Shown: positions 34,201 to 43,070, numbered from the stretch's first letter. The stretch: 64,000 bases of DNA from Capitulum mitella (GCA_030062745.1 CP099847.1:3394304-3458303), one strand, 5' to 3'. Notes: generated from the letters alone by a model not told the origin. A program made the numbers and translations.

Positions 34201-37200
34201 TTTTGTATTGTCTGTCGTGTTTACGTAAAGCCCGTCAGTTTACGTCGCACCGTTGACGGCCGTGTCCCGGCCGCAGGTATACTCTGGCCAGTCTCGGCCG
34301 GCGCTCGGCCGGCGGCGGGCCCTCTCTGAGAGCCGCGAGCCGCCCGCCTCGGCGCGGCCCAGCCGACACGGCGCCGACGGCCCGCCCTCGCCGGCGACGC
34401 CGCCGCAGCCGGCGGCCGCCGGCGCCGTGTCGGCGCAGTACGCCGGCTCGCTGGACCGCGAGCGGGGGCGGCCGACGCGCGCGCCGCCGGCCGCCGCCAC
34501 CACGCCGCCGGCGGCGGCGCCGCGGTCGGCGCACCTCAAGCAGCGCGCCATGAGCGTCTCGTGCGGCACCGACCGGCGCCTGTCGGACACGCGCTTCCTG
34601 GCGCAGGAACTGCACAACCTGTTCTTCAGCGGGGCGCGCGCCGGCGCCGCGCTGCGACGGCACGGCTCGGCCGGCCAGATGCCGGCCGCCTCGCCGCCGG
34701 CGCGGCCCGTCTCCGGCGACCGGCGCAGCTCGCCGGACGGCGCCGAGAGCCGGCCGCCGGCCGCCGCCGAGGCGGTGCCGGCCGCGCCGCACCGCTCCAG
34801 CTCGGCGGCCGCCGCGCTGGCCGGCTCTCCCGGCCGCCGCGTGGTGGCTGTGTCTGTGGTGGCGCAGCGGCCGCCGGCGCCGGTCGCATTCTCGTTGAGC
34901 GTTGAGTCGGACCCGGGCAGCGTGGACGCGGCCGCCAAACCCGGCGGCGGCGGCCCGGCGGCGGATGACGGCAAGAGCGATGACGTTTTCGATCGGCCTG
35001 CGGCCGGCAGCGGCCCCGCTGAGGTCGCGGACAGCTGTACCAGGGATGTCGGTGATAAGAGTCAGGTGGCATCCAAGGACGGCGGAGAAACTGAAAACAC
35101 TGACGACACTCAGGCTGCAGGTAGTGACGGCAAACCTTCTGTCGGTGACAGCAGTGAATGTGCAATCTTGGACGGCGGTGAAACAAAAAGTCAAGTTTCG
35201 GGAAGTGACAGCAGTGAGTCGCAAAGTCTTGATCGTGACGGAGCGAAAGTCAGTGCCGTAAGTGACACGAAAACCAATGGCGCCAGTGCGCCGCAACCCA
35301 GTGCAAAAGGCGTTCCAGCCCGTGACGTTAACGAGTCCAAAGTAGCCGACGCCTCTAAACTCGCGGCCGTCGGCGCCGCTGCCGCGAAGATCAGTGACGG
35401 GTATGAGGCGGACGTCAGTGACAATAACCAGCCGGAGGGCGGCGTTGATGGCGGAGCCAGGCGACAGTGACGGCGGTGAGGCCAAGATCAAGCAGTCCCC
35501 GCCGGCTGCGGTGGAGGGGGCGGCGCCAGCGAAGCCGGCAGGGCCCGCGTGGCATTCGCCCCCGCGCCCCATCTTTAAGAAGGCCGCCGAGGTATGTGGC
35601 CGACCTGATCTGTACTAGTCAAATTCTGGAATTCCGTTCGGTAAAAACGTGTCGATTTTCCGTCATCTTTCGCTGTAATGCAGACCCGTGCGCTCCCTTG
35701 TGTCTTTGCGGCCGCGTCAACGAACCGTTAAGTGATTCCTACTCTGGATGTTTTCATTGTCGAAATGGTGCACGTTGTATGATCTGTTTTATGTGTTCTT
35801 TTATGGTTTACCACTGACGCACGCCCCATTTTGAGTAGCTCGCTCTAACTTTGTCATGCGATGCGTGATATAACATGTGTAGGATATGCCAACCCGTTTC
35901 TGTTCCCATTTGTGACGATATCCAACAGCCCTGTTATGGCGTGACCGAATCTGACCACAGCTGCGTGGCCCGACATGACCTGTCGTGACCCCACATCTGT
36001 CCGACCCGACCCGCCCTGAGCTGAACCGTCCGCGTGCAGGCGATCGAGGAGTTCTCGATGCTACGGCCGGACGACCGCGTGCTGGTGTGCCTGTCTGGCG
36101 GCAAAGACTCGCTGTCGCTGCTGCACGTGCTGCGCCAGTACCAGTTCGTCTCGGCCAGCCGCGGCGCGCCCTTCCAGCTGGCGGCCGTCACCGTGGATCC
36201 GCAGAGCAGCGCGTACGACCCGCGCCCGCTGGTGCCCTACCTGGCCAAGCTGGGCGTGCCCTACTTCTACGAGGTGCAAGGTTCGTGTCATTTGGTTGCC
36301 GTCGGTCATTAGCGGTGCTGGTGTTGGAGCTGAATGGATTATTGGGGGAGTTGTGGGAGTGAGTGGCGATTTTCTGTCAGACCGTGAAAAATAACCCGAC
36401 GGTTTTGTTCATATTATGGGGTTACCCGACGTCTTATGTCTGAAAGTGACTGCAAATAAGACGCGTGAATCATTATAATGTTTGCTGCTGTCCGGAGCTC
36501 TGTTTATTCTAGGTATGAGCTGTTGTCGGTATTTGGTCGTCATAACACCATATTCCATGTTTTTGCGAGCGGAATTCTCAAGTTGTCGGAATTGAAACAA
36601 CTTCCACCAAATGGAAGCGGGCTGATATGGTATTTGTACTGGTTTCCGGCGATAAACATTCCGTAACGTCTAAATCATGTTTTGCTTTGTTAACGCTCCT
36701 GGCATGTGAAACAGCCCAGTTAGGGCGGTGCTGTTATCGTTTTCAAAGATTGGCGCTGACTCATATTTCCGCTTCGTGTGCGATTCCATGGGAGCTGTAT
36801 TTGTTTTGTTGAGACAAGGGATACGCTGGAGAGCTGTGTTGAGCATGTTTCCTGAAATGCGGTATCCACTTCGTCATTGGATTTTTATTTATTCCTGACT
36901 CGCCCATGCCGTTTTGTTCACTCTGCATGCGCTAACCATTATCGGGAGGTTGTTCTGCTTCCTGAGTTCGCCTTAAACACTGTTGACACGTTTGACACGA
37001 GCTGCTGGGTTCTGCGATATCCTCGGCTGTTTTGGTCACGTGCTGCTGACCCCTGCAGTACTATACCTATGAAGTTGCCATGTCCGACACACGTGTCGGT
37101 GGCGTCTGCCCGGCCGTCGGTCCTGCCTGACCGCCGTCGGCAGGCCGCCATCGCGCCGGTGCCGTCTGACCATTCTCCCGGCCGCCGCCGGTGCCGTCTG

Positions 37201-39424
37201 ACCATTGTCCCGTACCGCCGCCAGTGCCGTCTGACCACCGTCTTGTTCCGCCGCCAGTACCGTCTGACCATTGTCCCGTACCGCCGCCATTGCCGTGTGA
37301 CCACCGTCCTGTTCCCCCGCCTGTGCCGTCTTACCATTGTCCCGGCCGCCCCCTCTGCCGTCTGACTGCGGTCCCGGCCGCCACCGGTACCGTCTGACCA
37401 TCATCCCGGCCGCCGTCGACAGGCATTCTGCAGCAGGCCGAACAGGTGGACTGCAGCAGCATCTGCAGCTTCTGCTCCCGCATGAAGCGGGGCCGGCTGT
37501 ACGCCGCCGCCCGCCGCCAGGGCTACAACGTGCTGGCGTTCGGCCAGCACCTGGACGACATCTCAGAGAGCTTCCTCATGTCCGTCTTCCACAATGGCCG
37601 GCTGCGCACCATGAAGGCCTGCTACGCGGTGGCGTGAGTGCCGGCCGGGTTTCGAAGGGACGGCACGGCCGTCTGAACGGCGTTGAGGCGGGAACTTGCT
37701 GGGTCATTGGTCCCAGGGGATGTTTTTCAGGCAGTGCCACGACTCGGCTCGCTGGGAACTGGCTTGTTTTCTGGTGACATGCTTCCCGCATTATTTCTGC
37801 AGTTTTCAGTGTCAAATGGCCAGGGATCGGACTGATTCTGCTTTGTCGAGAAGCTAACTATGCTAATTTTGACATTTTCCCGACAAAGTCACTGAACATT
37901 GTTCCACTAGCCACTGTCTGTACTCCACCGTTGTGACTGCCGCCCGTGCGCGGTATTATGGGCTGCGGTCGTCGTTGGTGGCGGCGGGAGGGCCGGCTCA
38001 GTCGGCGGCCTGTCGGCGGTGTGCGGCCGGCGGTCAGTCGTGGCGCGTGCCTGCAGTGAGAAGGACCTGCGCGTGATCCGGCCCCTGATCTACGTCCGGG
38101 AAAAGGAGCTGCGGCAGTTCGCCGAGTCGCGCCGCCTGCCGGTCATCCCCGAAAACTGCCCGGCCTGCTTCGAGGAGCCCAAGGTCAGTCGCCGGCGCTC
38201 GATAGCGTATCAGCTCAAACGAGGCCTGTCAGCTGTTCAAGCTGATATGCGCGGGAGAGACCTAGTGTTGAGCGTGAGCCGATGTGATCTGTCCTAGCAT
38301 TAGACGTTCCGTGAGTGCCCGTTGGCGTCACCACCACCATCTTAAAAGATGGCACGGGATCCTAAAGATTTCCTTGTGATTGTGTTTTTTTCGGGCATCT
38401 TGTTTCTTTACGGAGGCCAACCTTGTTCAGCGTGTTTTAGACGTGAGGGGGATGGGGGTTATTCAGGCCAGTGATTACACTCCTAGGTGAATGGATAAGG
38501 GTCGCTGGTCGTGTTTTTCATGCCGCAATTTTCGTCTTTTCAGTTGTCAGTTTCAGTTGTATTATTTCAGTTAAAAAAAGTTTCACGTTATCGTCGGAGG
38601 TCCGTACTTACGCTGTCTGACGGACGTTCGACTTCGATAAATATGATCCGGCCACGTCAGGTAGATCAGGAGCTTTAAGGTGGCCTCAGCTTATATCAGG
38701 CGATGAGTAATTAAGTCGGTAGATCCGTTAAGCTATGAATACAGGCACGCAGAGTGGCCACAAAGCTGCGCGATGATATACGAGACAGTTGTATCAGTTG
38801 TATCAGATGAGGAACGACAGCTGTCGAGTTCAAGGATACATCGGCGTACGCAGTGGGTAAGTATTGTCCCGGGGTACGCGATATTCATCCGAACTCCGAT
38901 GAATTCGCTTGGAGGCCTACTGGTGCAAGGGGCAAGGCTTTTGCATATGTTGCTGTGTCTCTCGGGAATCACCACGACCGTGGTTGACGAAATCGAGGTT
39001 GTTTTAAGTTTTGATTGATAACGAAAGCCTTGGCGGGCAAGGCGAGCCTGCGGTGTGTGATTGCACACTATGACTAAGTTTCACTCTTGCGATAGGCTAA
39101 TCTCCAATCTCCAGCACTTCTGGCCCCCGTTTCCCGCTCCCCCCGCGACGGTCGTCGCCGGACCTGCCCGGCTGACGTGGCCCCCGCCGGCAGGAGCGAC
39201 ACCGTGTGAAGCAGCTGCTGGCGCAGCAGGAGGTGCTGTTCCCGCACCTGTTCGAGTCGCTGCGCTCTGCGCTGCGCCCGCTCTACGTCATCGACCGCAC
39301 AGGCCTGGAGAGCAGGCTGTTCGGCCGGGCCGGCGCCGACGCCGATCACGACGACGACGACGACGACGACGAGCCATGCGGCGGCGGCGACCGGATGAGA
39401 TGCCCAGACTCGGCTGCAGCCTGA
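16085..39424 (+). CDS. fused class-V aminotransferase (cysteine-desulfurase-like) / TtcA-type PP-loop tRNA thiolase, 17 exons
   Basis: Exons are 16085-16259, 21095-21230, 23132-23327, 24343-24553, 25417-25533, 26649-26752, 27623-27750, 30505-30774, 31441-31575, 31752-31836, 32833-32976, 33578-33719, 34239-35591, 36040-36280, 37423-37633, 38057-38183 and 39194-39424. The N-terminal half (about residues 58-565) is a fold-type I PLP enzyme: the aspartate of VVWDYATAG, the Schiff-base lysine of FFSPHKLIGG, and the candidate persulfide cysteine of RGGCACAGPY. A low-complexity linker covers about residues 614-1065. The C-terminal part (about 1066-1334) is TtcA-like: PP-loop SGGKDS, cysteines in CSSICSFCSRMKRG and ENCPACFE, and RPLIYVREKELRQFAE. 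Known TtcA proteins make 2-thiocytidine in tRNA with an Fe-S cluster and sulfur from a separate desulfurase. Here donor and thiolase would be one chain (inference). All junction phases agree except for one extra base in exon 13. I trust the architecture more than the exon 12-13 join or the linker frame. Confidence 0.88.
16260..21094 (+). other. intron 1 (phase 1, 4.8 kb)
   Basis: Donor GTGAGC, acceptor GATTTCAG. It contains the TAACACAC minisatellite at 17735-18195, a T-run at 16475-16490 and a G-run at about 19211-19220. No other exon was recognised inside, and open frames here have no family motif. Confidence 0.7.
17735..18195 (-). repeat. intron 1 minisatellite (about 20-26 bp unit)
   Basis: More than fifteen imperfect copies of a unit with core CACAGTAACACA followed by GCGGCCC (plus strand), variable in length. 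Minus-strand reading frames of up to 191 codons here (VCYCG repeats) are products of the repeat. Confidence 0.9.
21095..21230 (+). CDS. fusion gene exon 2
   Basis: Encodes YCDHTASGKSLRFIEDYI and VLPTYANTHTTSTHSA, the conserved N-terminal signature of this class-V aminotransferase group. It starts after TTTCAG (phase 1) and ends at TTCAG|GTGGGA (phase 2). Confidence 0.93.
21480..21605 (+). repeat. CCCTGACCTG-rich tandem repeat in intron 2
   Basis: Several imperfect copies of a unit around CCCTGACCTGCCCCTCCCCGG near the 5' end of intron 2. The long minus-strand open frames across it are composition artefacts. Confidence 0.7.
22905..23131 (+). repeat. intron 2 minisatellite reaching the acceptor
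   Basis: About five to six degenerate units of about 39 bp share the cores ACCGTGTGCTCGGTGGGTGTT and GGGACGTCCTG or variants. The last unit contains the real acceptor GGGTGTTGCAG followed by GGACGAGG, which aligns with GGGTGTTGTGGGACG in an earlier unit. Confidence 0.7.
23132..23327 (+). CDS. fusion gene exon 3
   Basis: Encodes RDEARLIVRNSVQASEHDA, LFCGSGATAAVHKLIGLL and GPYEHHSSLLPWREAAAE. The glycine-rich GSGAT is the expected PLP-phosphate region. The exon enters in phase 2 and leaves in phase 0 at GAG|GTGGGT. Confidence 0.93.
23755..24342 (+). repeat. intron 3 minisatellite built from the exon 4 acceptor
   Basis: Twelve copies carry GGACCCTGTTCACCTCTCC or close variants, at alternating spacings of about 43 and 54 bp. 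The longer units contain CGGTCAGGTGGTGCGTGTGT, matching the true junction CGGTCAG|GTGGTTCGTGTGCC of exon 4. The array is effectively a tandem amplification of the 3' splice site plus the first about 25 coding bases. Confidence 0.9.
24343..24553 (+). CDS. fusion gene exon 4
   Basis: Encodes VVRVPEDPVTGGVSLPDLEA, TLVACFSAASNVTGLVTS and HGGLVVWDYATA. The aspartate of VWDYA is the residue expected to contact the PLP pyridine nitrogen. The start was chosen at the phase-0 CAG that gives AEVVRVPEDP across the junction. A later in-frame AG at 24359-24360 is possible but would drop the conserved VVRVPE. Confidence 0.9.
24554..25416 (+). other. intron 4
   Basis: Phase 1 intron, donor GTAGGAG, acceptor GCCGGCAG. 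A partial duplicate of the exon 4 end (CGGCACGGCGGCCCGGTGGTCTGGGA) lies at 24599-24624, just inside the intron, so exon-derived duplication also occurs at this 5' edge. No other gene was seen. Confidence 0.7.
25417..25533 (+). CDS. fusion gene exon 5 (PLP lysine)
   Basis: Encodes GPYTKIAMNP and DALFFSPHKLIGGVQTPG. The lysine in SPHK is the predicted Schiff-base lysine. Phases 1 in and 1 out; donor CCCG|GTAAGC. Confidence 0.94.
26649..26752 (+). CDS. fusion gene exon 6
   Basis: Encodes VLVVKKRLVRNKVPDGGGGG and TVFFVRRQHHRYLQ. The only phase-compatible end is CAG|GCAGGT, a GC donor. The nearest GT (26757-26758) would shift the frame of exon 7. Confidence 0.88.
27623..27750 (+). CDS. fusion gene exon 7
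   Basis: Encodes DVEAREEGGTPGIVESIRAG and LVLQLKEALGPDHIRLWDDA. EAREEGGTP is a conserved family motif continuing RYLQ from exon 6. Ends in phase 2 at GTCAG|GTGAGT. Confidence 0.94.
28320..28866 (+). repeat. intron 7 minisatellite, 35-bp unit, about 15 copies
   Basis: The unit begins CCTGACGCTGTTCTGAGTGG and continues CCCGTGGCAGACCCG, with few substitutions and one-base deletions in two copies. The homogeneity suggests recent expansion. A 408-codon minus-strand frame across it is an artefact of the period. Confidence 0.95.
28867..30504. other. remainder of intron 7
   Basis: No exon or other gene was recognised. Near 30219-30252 there is a short inverted repeat (GGCTCCTGTCTGCG ... CGCAGACAGGAGCC). 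The acceptor is GCCGGTAG at 30497-30504. Confidence 0.6.
30505..30774 (+). CDS. fusion gene exon 8 (candidate catalytic cysteine)
   Basis: Encodes RFLREVRSMPHLVLLG, LPIFSFLVATPSGAFLHHNF and SRGGCACAGPYAQDLLGI. The cysteine of RGGC or ACAG occupies the position of the sulfur-accepting cysteine in cysteine desulfurases. Phase 2 in and out. Confidence 0.93.
31150..31400 (+). repeat. intron 8 minisatellite, about 85-bp unit
   Basis: Nearly three copies of a unit containing GGTCTCGGGCCGTCCGAGCC and GACGTCGGACGCCCTCTGACG. The last, degenerate copy leads into the exon 9 acceptor CCGCCCTCAG. Confidence 0.9.
31441..31575 (+). CDS. fusion gene exon 9
   Basis: Encodes RLDRTHLRRQGEYSSYELL and RPGFTRVTLSYLLTEDELE. 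Part of the C-terminal small domain of the aminotransferase. Phases 2 in, 2 out. Confidence 0.92.
31752..31836 (+). CDS. fusion gene exon 10
   Basis: Encodes LVSEEGWKLLPQYRVNPETG followed by EWRHHSNM. GWKLLPQY and the TGEWRH motif are typical of this family's C-terminus. Acceptor GGCTTCAG, donor ATG|GTGAGC, phase 0 out. Confidence 0.92.
31837..32832 (+). other. intron 10 with CCTGACCTGA-type repeat
   Basis: The 3' part, 32636-32820, is a degenerate array of GCTGACCTGACCTG and GGCCGGAGCTGACC units directly before the acceptor GCGGCCAG. No gene was seen in the rest. Confidence 0.75.
32833..32976 (+). CDS. fusion gene exon 11
   Basis: Encodes VLKERRWLGDIRYTAGRMEY, RQRTSHPPAPDLHGCQAR and ARAHIANARK. 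Closes the aminotransferase core. Phase 0 at both ends. Confidence 0.9.
32977..33577 (+). other. intron 11 with about 54-bp repeat at 3' end
   Basis: From about 33395 to 33577 three to four units contain CTGTGTCCGAGGCC and CTCCTGTGACGGTGT. The last one ends in the acceptor CCGTCCGCAG. The first part of the intron is AT-richer and holds nothing recognisable. Confidence 0.8.
33578..33719 (+). CDS. fusion gene exon 12
   Basis: Encodes NCPRQLADHRVMFDASVA and LRWFLLPNEAKLMLHGTP. It links the aminotransferase to the linker. The donor GCGG|GTCAGT leaves phase 1. Confidence 0.82.
34239..35591 (+). CDS. fusion gene exon 13 (long low-complexity linker, frame break)
   Basis: The start at 34239 (after CCCGTCAG) is the acceptor that fits phase 1 and keeps the long open frame. 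The better-looking GCCGCAG at 34269-34275 is out of phase. The first part is Ala/Pro/Arg-rich, with a more ordered segment around SDTRFLAQELHNLFFSG. The second part is Ser/Asp/Gly/Lys-rich with recurring DGGE and SDSSES patterns. The initial frame ends at TGA 35468-35470. The frame one base later carries EPGDSDGGEAK ... RPIFKKAAE and joins exon 14 in phase 0. One extra base between about 35400 and 35468, or a short unrecognised intron, explains this. GTAAGT at 35258 is a candidate donor. Likely an intrinsically disordered tether. Confidence 0.7.
36040..36280 (+). CDS. fusion gene exon 14 (TtcA PP-loop)
   Basis: Encodes AIEEFSMLRPDDRVLVCL, SGGKDSLSLLHVLRQYQF and VPYLAKLGVPYFYEVQ. SGGKDS is the PP-loop that binds ATP and adenylates the target base in TtcA/TilS-type enzymes. 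Phase 0 in, 1 out. Confidence 0.95.
36281..37422 (+). other. intron 14 with 33-bp minisatellite
   Basis: From about 37125 to 37422 about nine units contain GCCGTCTGACCATTGTCCCG followed by TACCGCCGCCA. The final unit ends in the acceptor GCCGTCGACAG. Several units carry their own GCCGCCAG. No gene was seen in the upstream part. Confidence 0.88.
37423..37633 (+). CDS. fusion gene exon 15 (TtcA CxxC)
   Basis: Encodes CSSICSFCSRMKRGRLY, GYNVLAFGQHLDDISESF and LMSVFHNGRLRTMKACYA. The CSFC pair sits where TtcA proteins carry Fe-S cluster cysteines, and GQHLDD is the conserved motif after it. Phases 1 in, 2 out (GGC|GTGAGT). Confidence 0.95.
37634..38056 (+). other. intron 15
   Basis: Phase 2 intron, acceptor CCTGCAG. 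Nothing else was recognised. Confidence 0.7.
38057..38183 (+). CDS. fusion gene exon 16
   Basis: Encodes EKDLRVIRPLIYVREKELRQ, FAESRRLPVIPENC and PACFEEPK. IRPLIYVREK is a TtcA hallmark, and CPAC supplies the likely further cluster cysteine. Donor AAG|GTCAGT, phase 0. Confidence 0.95.
38184..39193 (+). other. intron 16
   Basis: Phase 0 intron of about 1 kb, acceptor GCCGGCAG. No repeat array like those in other introns and no gene seen. Confidence 0.7.
39194..39424 (+). CDS. fusion gene exon 17 (C-terminus, stop)
   Basis: Encodes ERHRVKQLLAQQEVLFPHLF, ESLRSALRPLYVID and an acidic tail with eight consecutive GAC/GAG codons, ending at TGA 39422-39424. KQLLAQQE follows the CPAC motif as in TtcA-like eukaryotic proteins. 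Confidence 0.92.
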   Translation, partial: ERHRVKQLLAQQEVLFPHLFESLRSALRPLYVIDRTGLESRLFGRAGADADHDDDDDDDEPCGGGDRMRCPDSAAA

Positions 39425-42400
39425 GAAGGAGAGACGGCGACTGCCGCGGATTCTGCAGCCGGCGGCCTGAGGGCTCGCGAACTGCCGCGGCTTACGAGTG
39501 AGACGCAGCGGCTCGCGCGGCGCGGGAAGCGAGCGCCGACGGGCCGTGCTTTGCTGTGACGTTTCAGGTCGTGCGGACGGGGCGGGTCAGTGTTACCAGC
39601 CGGCGTGCCGGGCTCGCCGTGGGAGGGCGTTTCGCGACACGCGGCGTCACAGGGTACCGGTCCACAGCGTAACGGAAACGGCGGGCGGACTGACGGGCCG
39701 GGCCGTCCAGTGCAGAGCGTCTCGACGGACGGCTGGTGGCCCGTCGCTGCGGCGTGACGTCACAGGGTGCAGGCAGGGACAGGCCGGTGGGCAGCGCTGG
39801 GGTCTGACGCCGAGGGTCCAGTGTTGATGTTAGGAGGCGCGGCTGGCGTTTGAGCACTGACCCGGTGTGTTCGGGAGTCCGTTGCTCGTGATTCGTGGAT
39901 GCTAGCCTTACCCGCTGTCTCTGCGGTCTCCGGCCACAGGCCGGTCGCCCCGGACTCTTGTGATGTTTGTCAAAGTACGAAGCATAGCAAACAAAGTAAC
40001 GAAGCATCGTTAGGGAGGGTCTGTGGTGCGATGGATTACTGTGTGATGTGATTCGCTGCTTATATTTCGATGTTTTTTTTCGAGAGTTAGAGACGATCAG
40101 GTTTTGGGACGAAGCTAAGGCATCCCTAATCGTTGATGAAAGTAGACGGTCAGGTGGGACGGACAAAACCACCGCCCTGATGTCCTCACGGGCTGCGCTG
40201 TCCGTTAGTGCACAATGCTGGCCAGTTCGCGCCGTCCTCGCGACCGCCCGAACGGCTTCGATTGTGAACAAAGCCCCACTCTGTCCGGCTACCCGAGTTT
40301 CAGACCGCGTCCGCGGGGTCGAGAGCAGGTTTAGTGTCCGTAGCTGGGCATCGCCAGGCTTTGCTCTGCGACAGCGGGGTGCTCTAGATATTTGATCTCG
40401 ACTGCAGCCTGCACGTGAGCTGAGGCTCAGCTGACTGCGCTGGAGCAGACGTCAGACCTTCAGGCGATGTTGCGGTCGAAGCTGGCTGTCGGCGCTGGCG
40501 GGAGCTTCACGGCGGCGCGGCGGGTGCTCCGACAGGGTGTTGTTGTTAGCGGGTGGTGCGTCCGTGGCGGCGCGGACCGTGTCGTGCCTGGTTTGAACTT
40601 GCGAGCTTACCCGTGTGGCTGGCTGCCGCCGGCCGCTCGGGCTCCGGCCGGTCCGCCGGTCTCGTGTTCGGAGGCGTTCAGCCCGGCAGAACAGTGGCGT
40701 CAGCCGCGCTGCGCTGTAATGGAGTGTGCCGGATGTCGTGAGACGTGGTTTCGCCGCGGTGGAGACGGTGTTCAGGGTACTGGCGGCGCCCCAGACCGTC
40801 CGGGTACGGCCGTGGTGTGTTGTTTGACGTGTACACGGCGTCTGGTGTTGTCAGCGAGAGGCGCCCGGACGGGCTCGTCACGTGATGTGGACATCGGACG
40901 GCGCCGAGTACTTGTGATGACGTCCGCAGACAACGGGGCGCGATTCAGTGCAAATACAGGACGCACGGTCGGCTGATTCGTTGTCGTGACGGATAGACAA
41001 TGGAGTCCGAAGCTCCTCAGGATGTTGGTGGCGTTGTTTTACACTCGTGTCAAAGCGTGGTGGGGCCTCTGCTGACGGAACAAATATTTCAGAGTTATGC
41101 TGTCTTGATAAAACCTCTCATATTCTGCCACACAACGGTCCACCTCTCACACTGCATCCCACTTCATCCCGTCACGTTCCGAAGAAATCACGAGGTGCTG
41201 CGGAACGTGACAACATGCGTAAAAACTATCGTGACCGGCGTAATGCACAGAACTGCCCGGCTGACTGACCGTCCGGCCTCGTACTGGAAATCCGCCAATC
41301 TCCGCGTGGCACTGCAGAGCTGTTCTCCACTCCGGACGCCGGCGGCGGCGACCGGCCCTTGAACCGCGTCCACGGCGCTGAACTGCGCAGCGGACAGCGA
41401 ACGCGCACCGTGTACCGGACACCGGACCGCGGCCATCTTGACGCGGTCTCGCGGTCCGCCGTTCATGTGACCGGTGCTCGGTGGCGGTCGCGCTGCGGCG
41501 GTATGCTCTCGTAGAAATGCGACCTGAAACGTAGGCCGGTCCAGTCAGCGGAGCTCCAGAGGCTCAGGTGGAACTGACCTGAAACACCGAAGCCGGGGGC
41601 CGAGGCGGCAGCGGAGGGGGGGGGGACGTCCCGAGCGGGCAGCTGGCAGCCTCCCGCAGAACCGCAAACACCGCACGAGGGCATCCCAGCCGAGTCGGCT
41701 CCGCACAGGTGACCGCCGATAACCTGGGCCCATTGCTTGGGACCTGGACTGTACATGTTTATGTTTGTGAAAAAAGTATTTGGCACAGGTTCGCAAAACT
41801 TCAAGACTGTTGCTTACAAAAGTTTAAAACCCCAAATCTGTCATATTTCTCATTTGGCCAGATTTTATCCTACCAGTCAAAATAAGACATCGCCTCCTTC
41901 CAGGTCCGGTGCATTGAGCCGCCAGCATATTTACGACTTCTTATATTGCATGCCTCACGCTTGTATTTTTTTCCGAAATAATGCTTATCCGTCACGAGTG
42001 TGATATAATTTTAACCAATGTCTGTCACCCGCGTTGACTGGCAAGTTGGCACATTTGTGCGTCTCAGGCATTGGCGCGCAAAATGTGACGGACCTCGGCA
42101 TGTTACAATCACATGTAAAGCAGTACTATATACGGGGAAAACCGGTGTTGGACCCCAGGGCTGCAAACGGTTGATGAAACACCTACAGACAGGAAGATCA
42201 GCCGCATCATGCAAAGGTGTGGACGATAAAGCTAATCCACCTGTCCTCACCATTTCAAATGATAATGAAGAGGCAAAAACCAACGGTCGTTGCAAACGGC
42301 CGGTTTGAACAGTGAACTGATAACGCAGTTTCAAGATTCAAAATTTGAATGCACGATGCTATGGGTGCAGTGTATCCCAAGCTTGTGTTTCAGAAAATTT

Positions 42401-43070
42401 AAAAGGGACATAGATATTTCCATGGCTCACGGGGTCGTTCCAGTTCTGAAGTGGAAGGTTTGTACTCATATGATTACACTAGTGGTCCACATTCCTATTT
42501 AGACTAACTCACACAACGCCCTTTCGTTGCTGAGCTTTATCCGAACCTTTCAGTCCAAGGACGTGTCTGTGGCACAGGCAGTCACAGAAAAGCTTGGACA
42601 GGGCAGCATCTTACGGAAATCAGGCCTTTCTCTCAGTCTCGAGTGCGACCTCTATATCTTATAGAACGGTGCACAGCACTGCTAAAAATGGTACTCGGGA
42701 ACGAGACGTCTTGTAAAAGTTACATGCTTGGTAAGGGGCTTTATGCATCTCAGGCTTTTTAACCTTTCCCATACGACGAGATACTGATTTCAAGCACTAC
42801 TTGAATAAATAAGCTAGGTAGCTTTCTGCGTGGTGAAGCCCCAGATGTCCTCAGTCTTATGAACAACACTGAACTAACAACACCATGACTAGCGTTCAGC
42901 CTTAGCAAGCGGTTTCCATTGGACCAAATGTCAGCTGTGTGTGGGGAAATGCATCCTATACTGTCAACAATGCGTGAGGCCGGTTACAACGGTGACGGCT
43001 GCAGCACTGCTGTCGCCGCTGCCACAGCTCGTCGGCGACAGCTCGCTCTGACCCGCCCCCTGGCGGCAGC
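39425..43070. other. convergent intergenic region, no gene recognised
   Basis: GC- and CpG-rich to about 41.7 kb, then AT-richer. No open frame shows a family motif. No AATAAA was seen close behind the fusion gene stop; the clearest plus-strand one (GAATAAATAA near 42804) is 3.4 kb away. CCATCTTG at 41433 is a YY1-like word without supporting context. Confidence 0.4.

Noticed and set aside
34235-35572. 445-codon open frame on the minus strand opposite exon 13
   Set aside because: It is the antisense of an extremely GC-rich, low-complexity exon where stops are rare. It has no motif and is Arg/Pro/Ala-rich.
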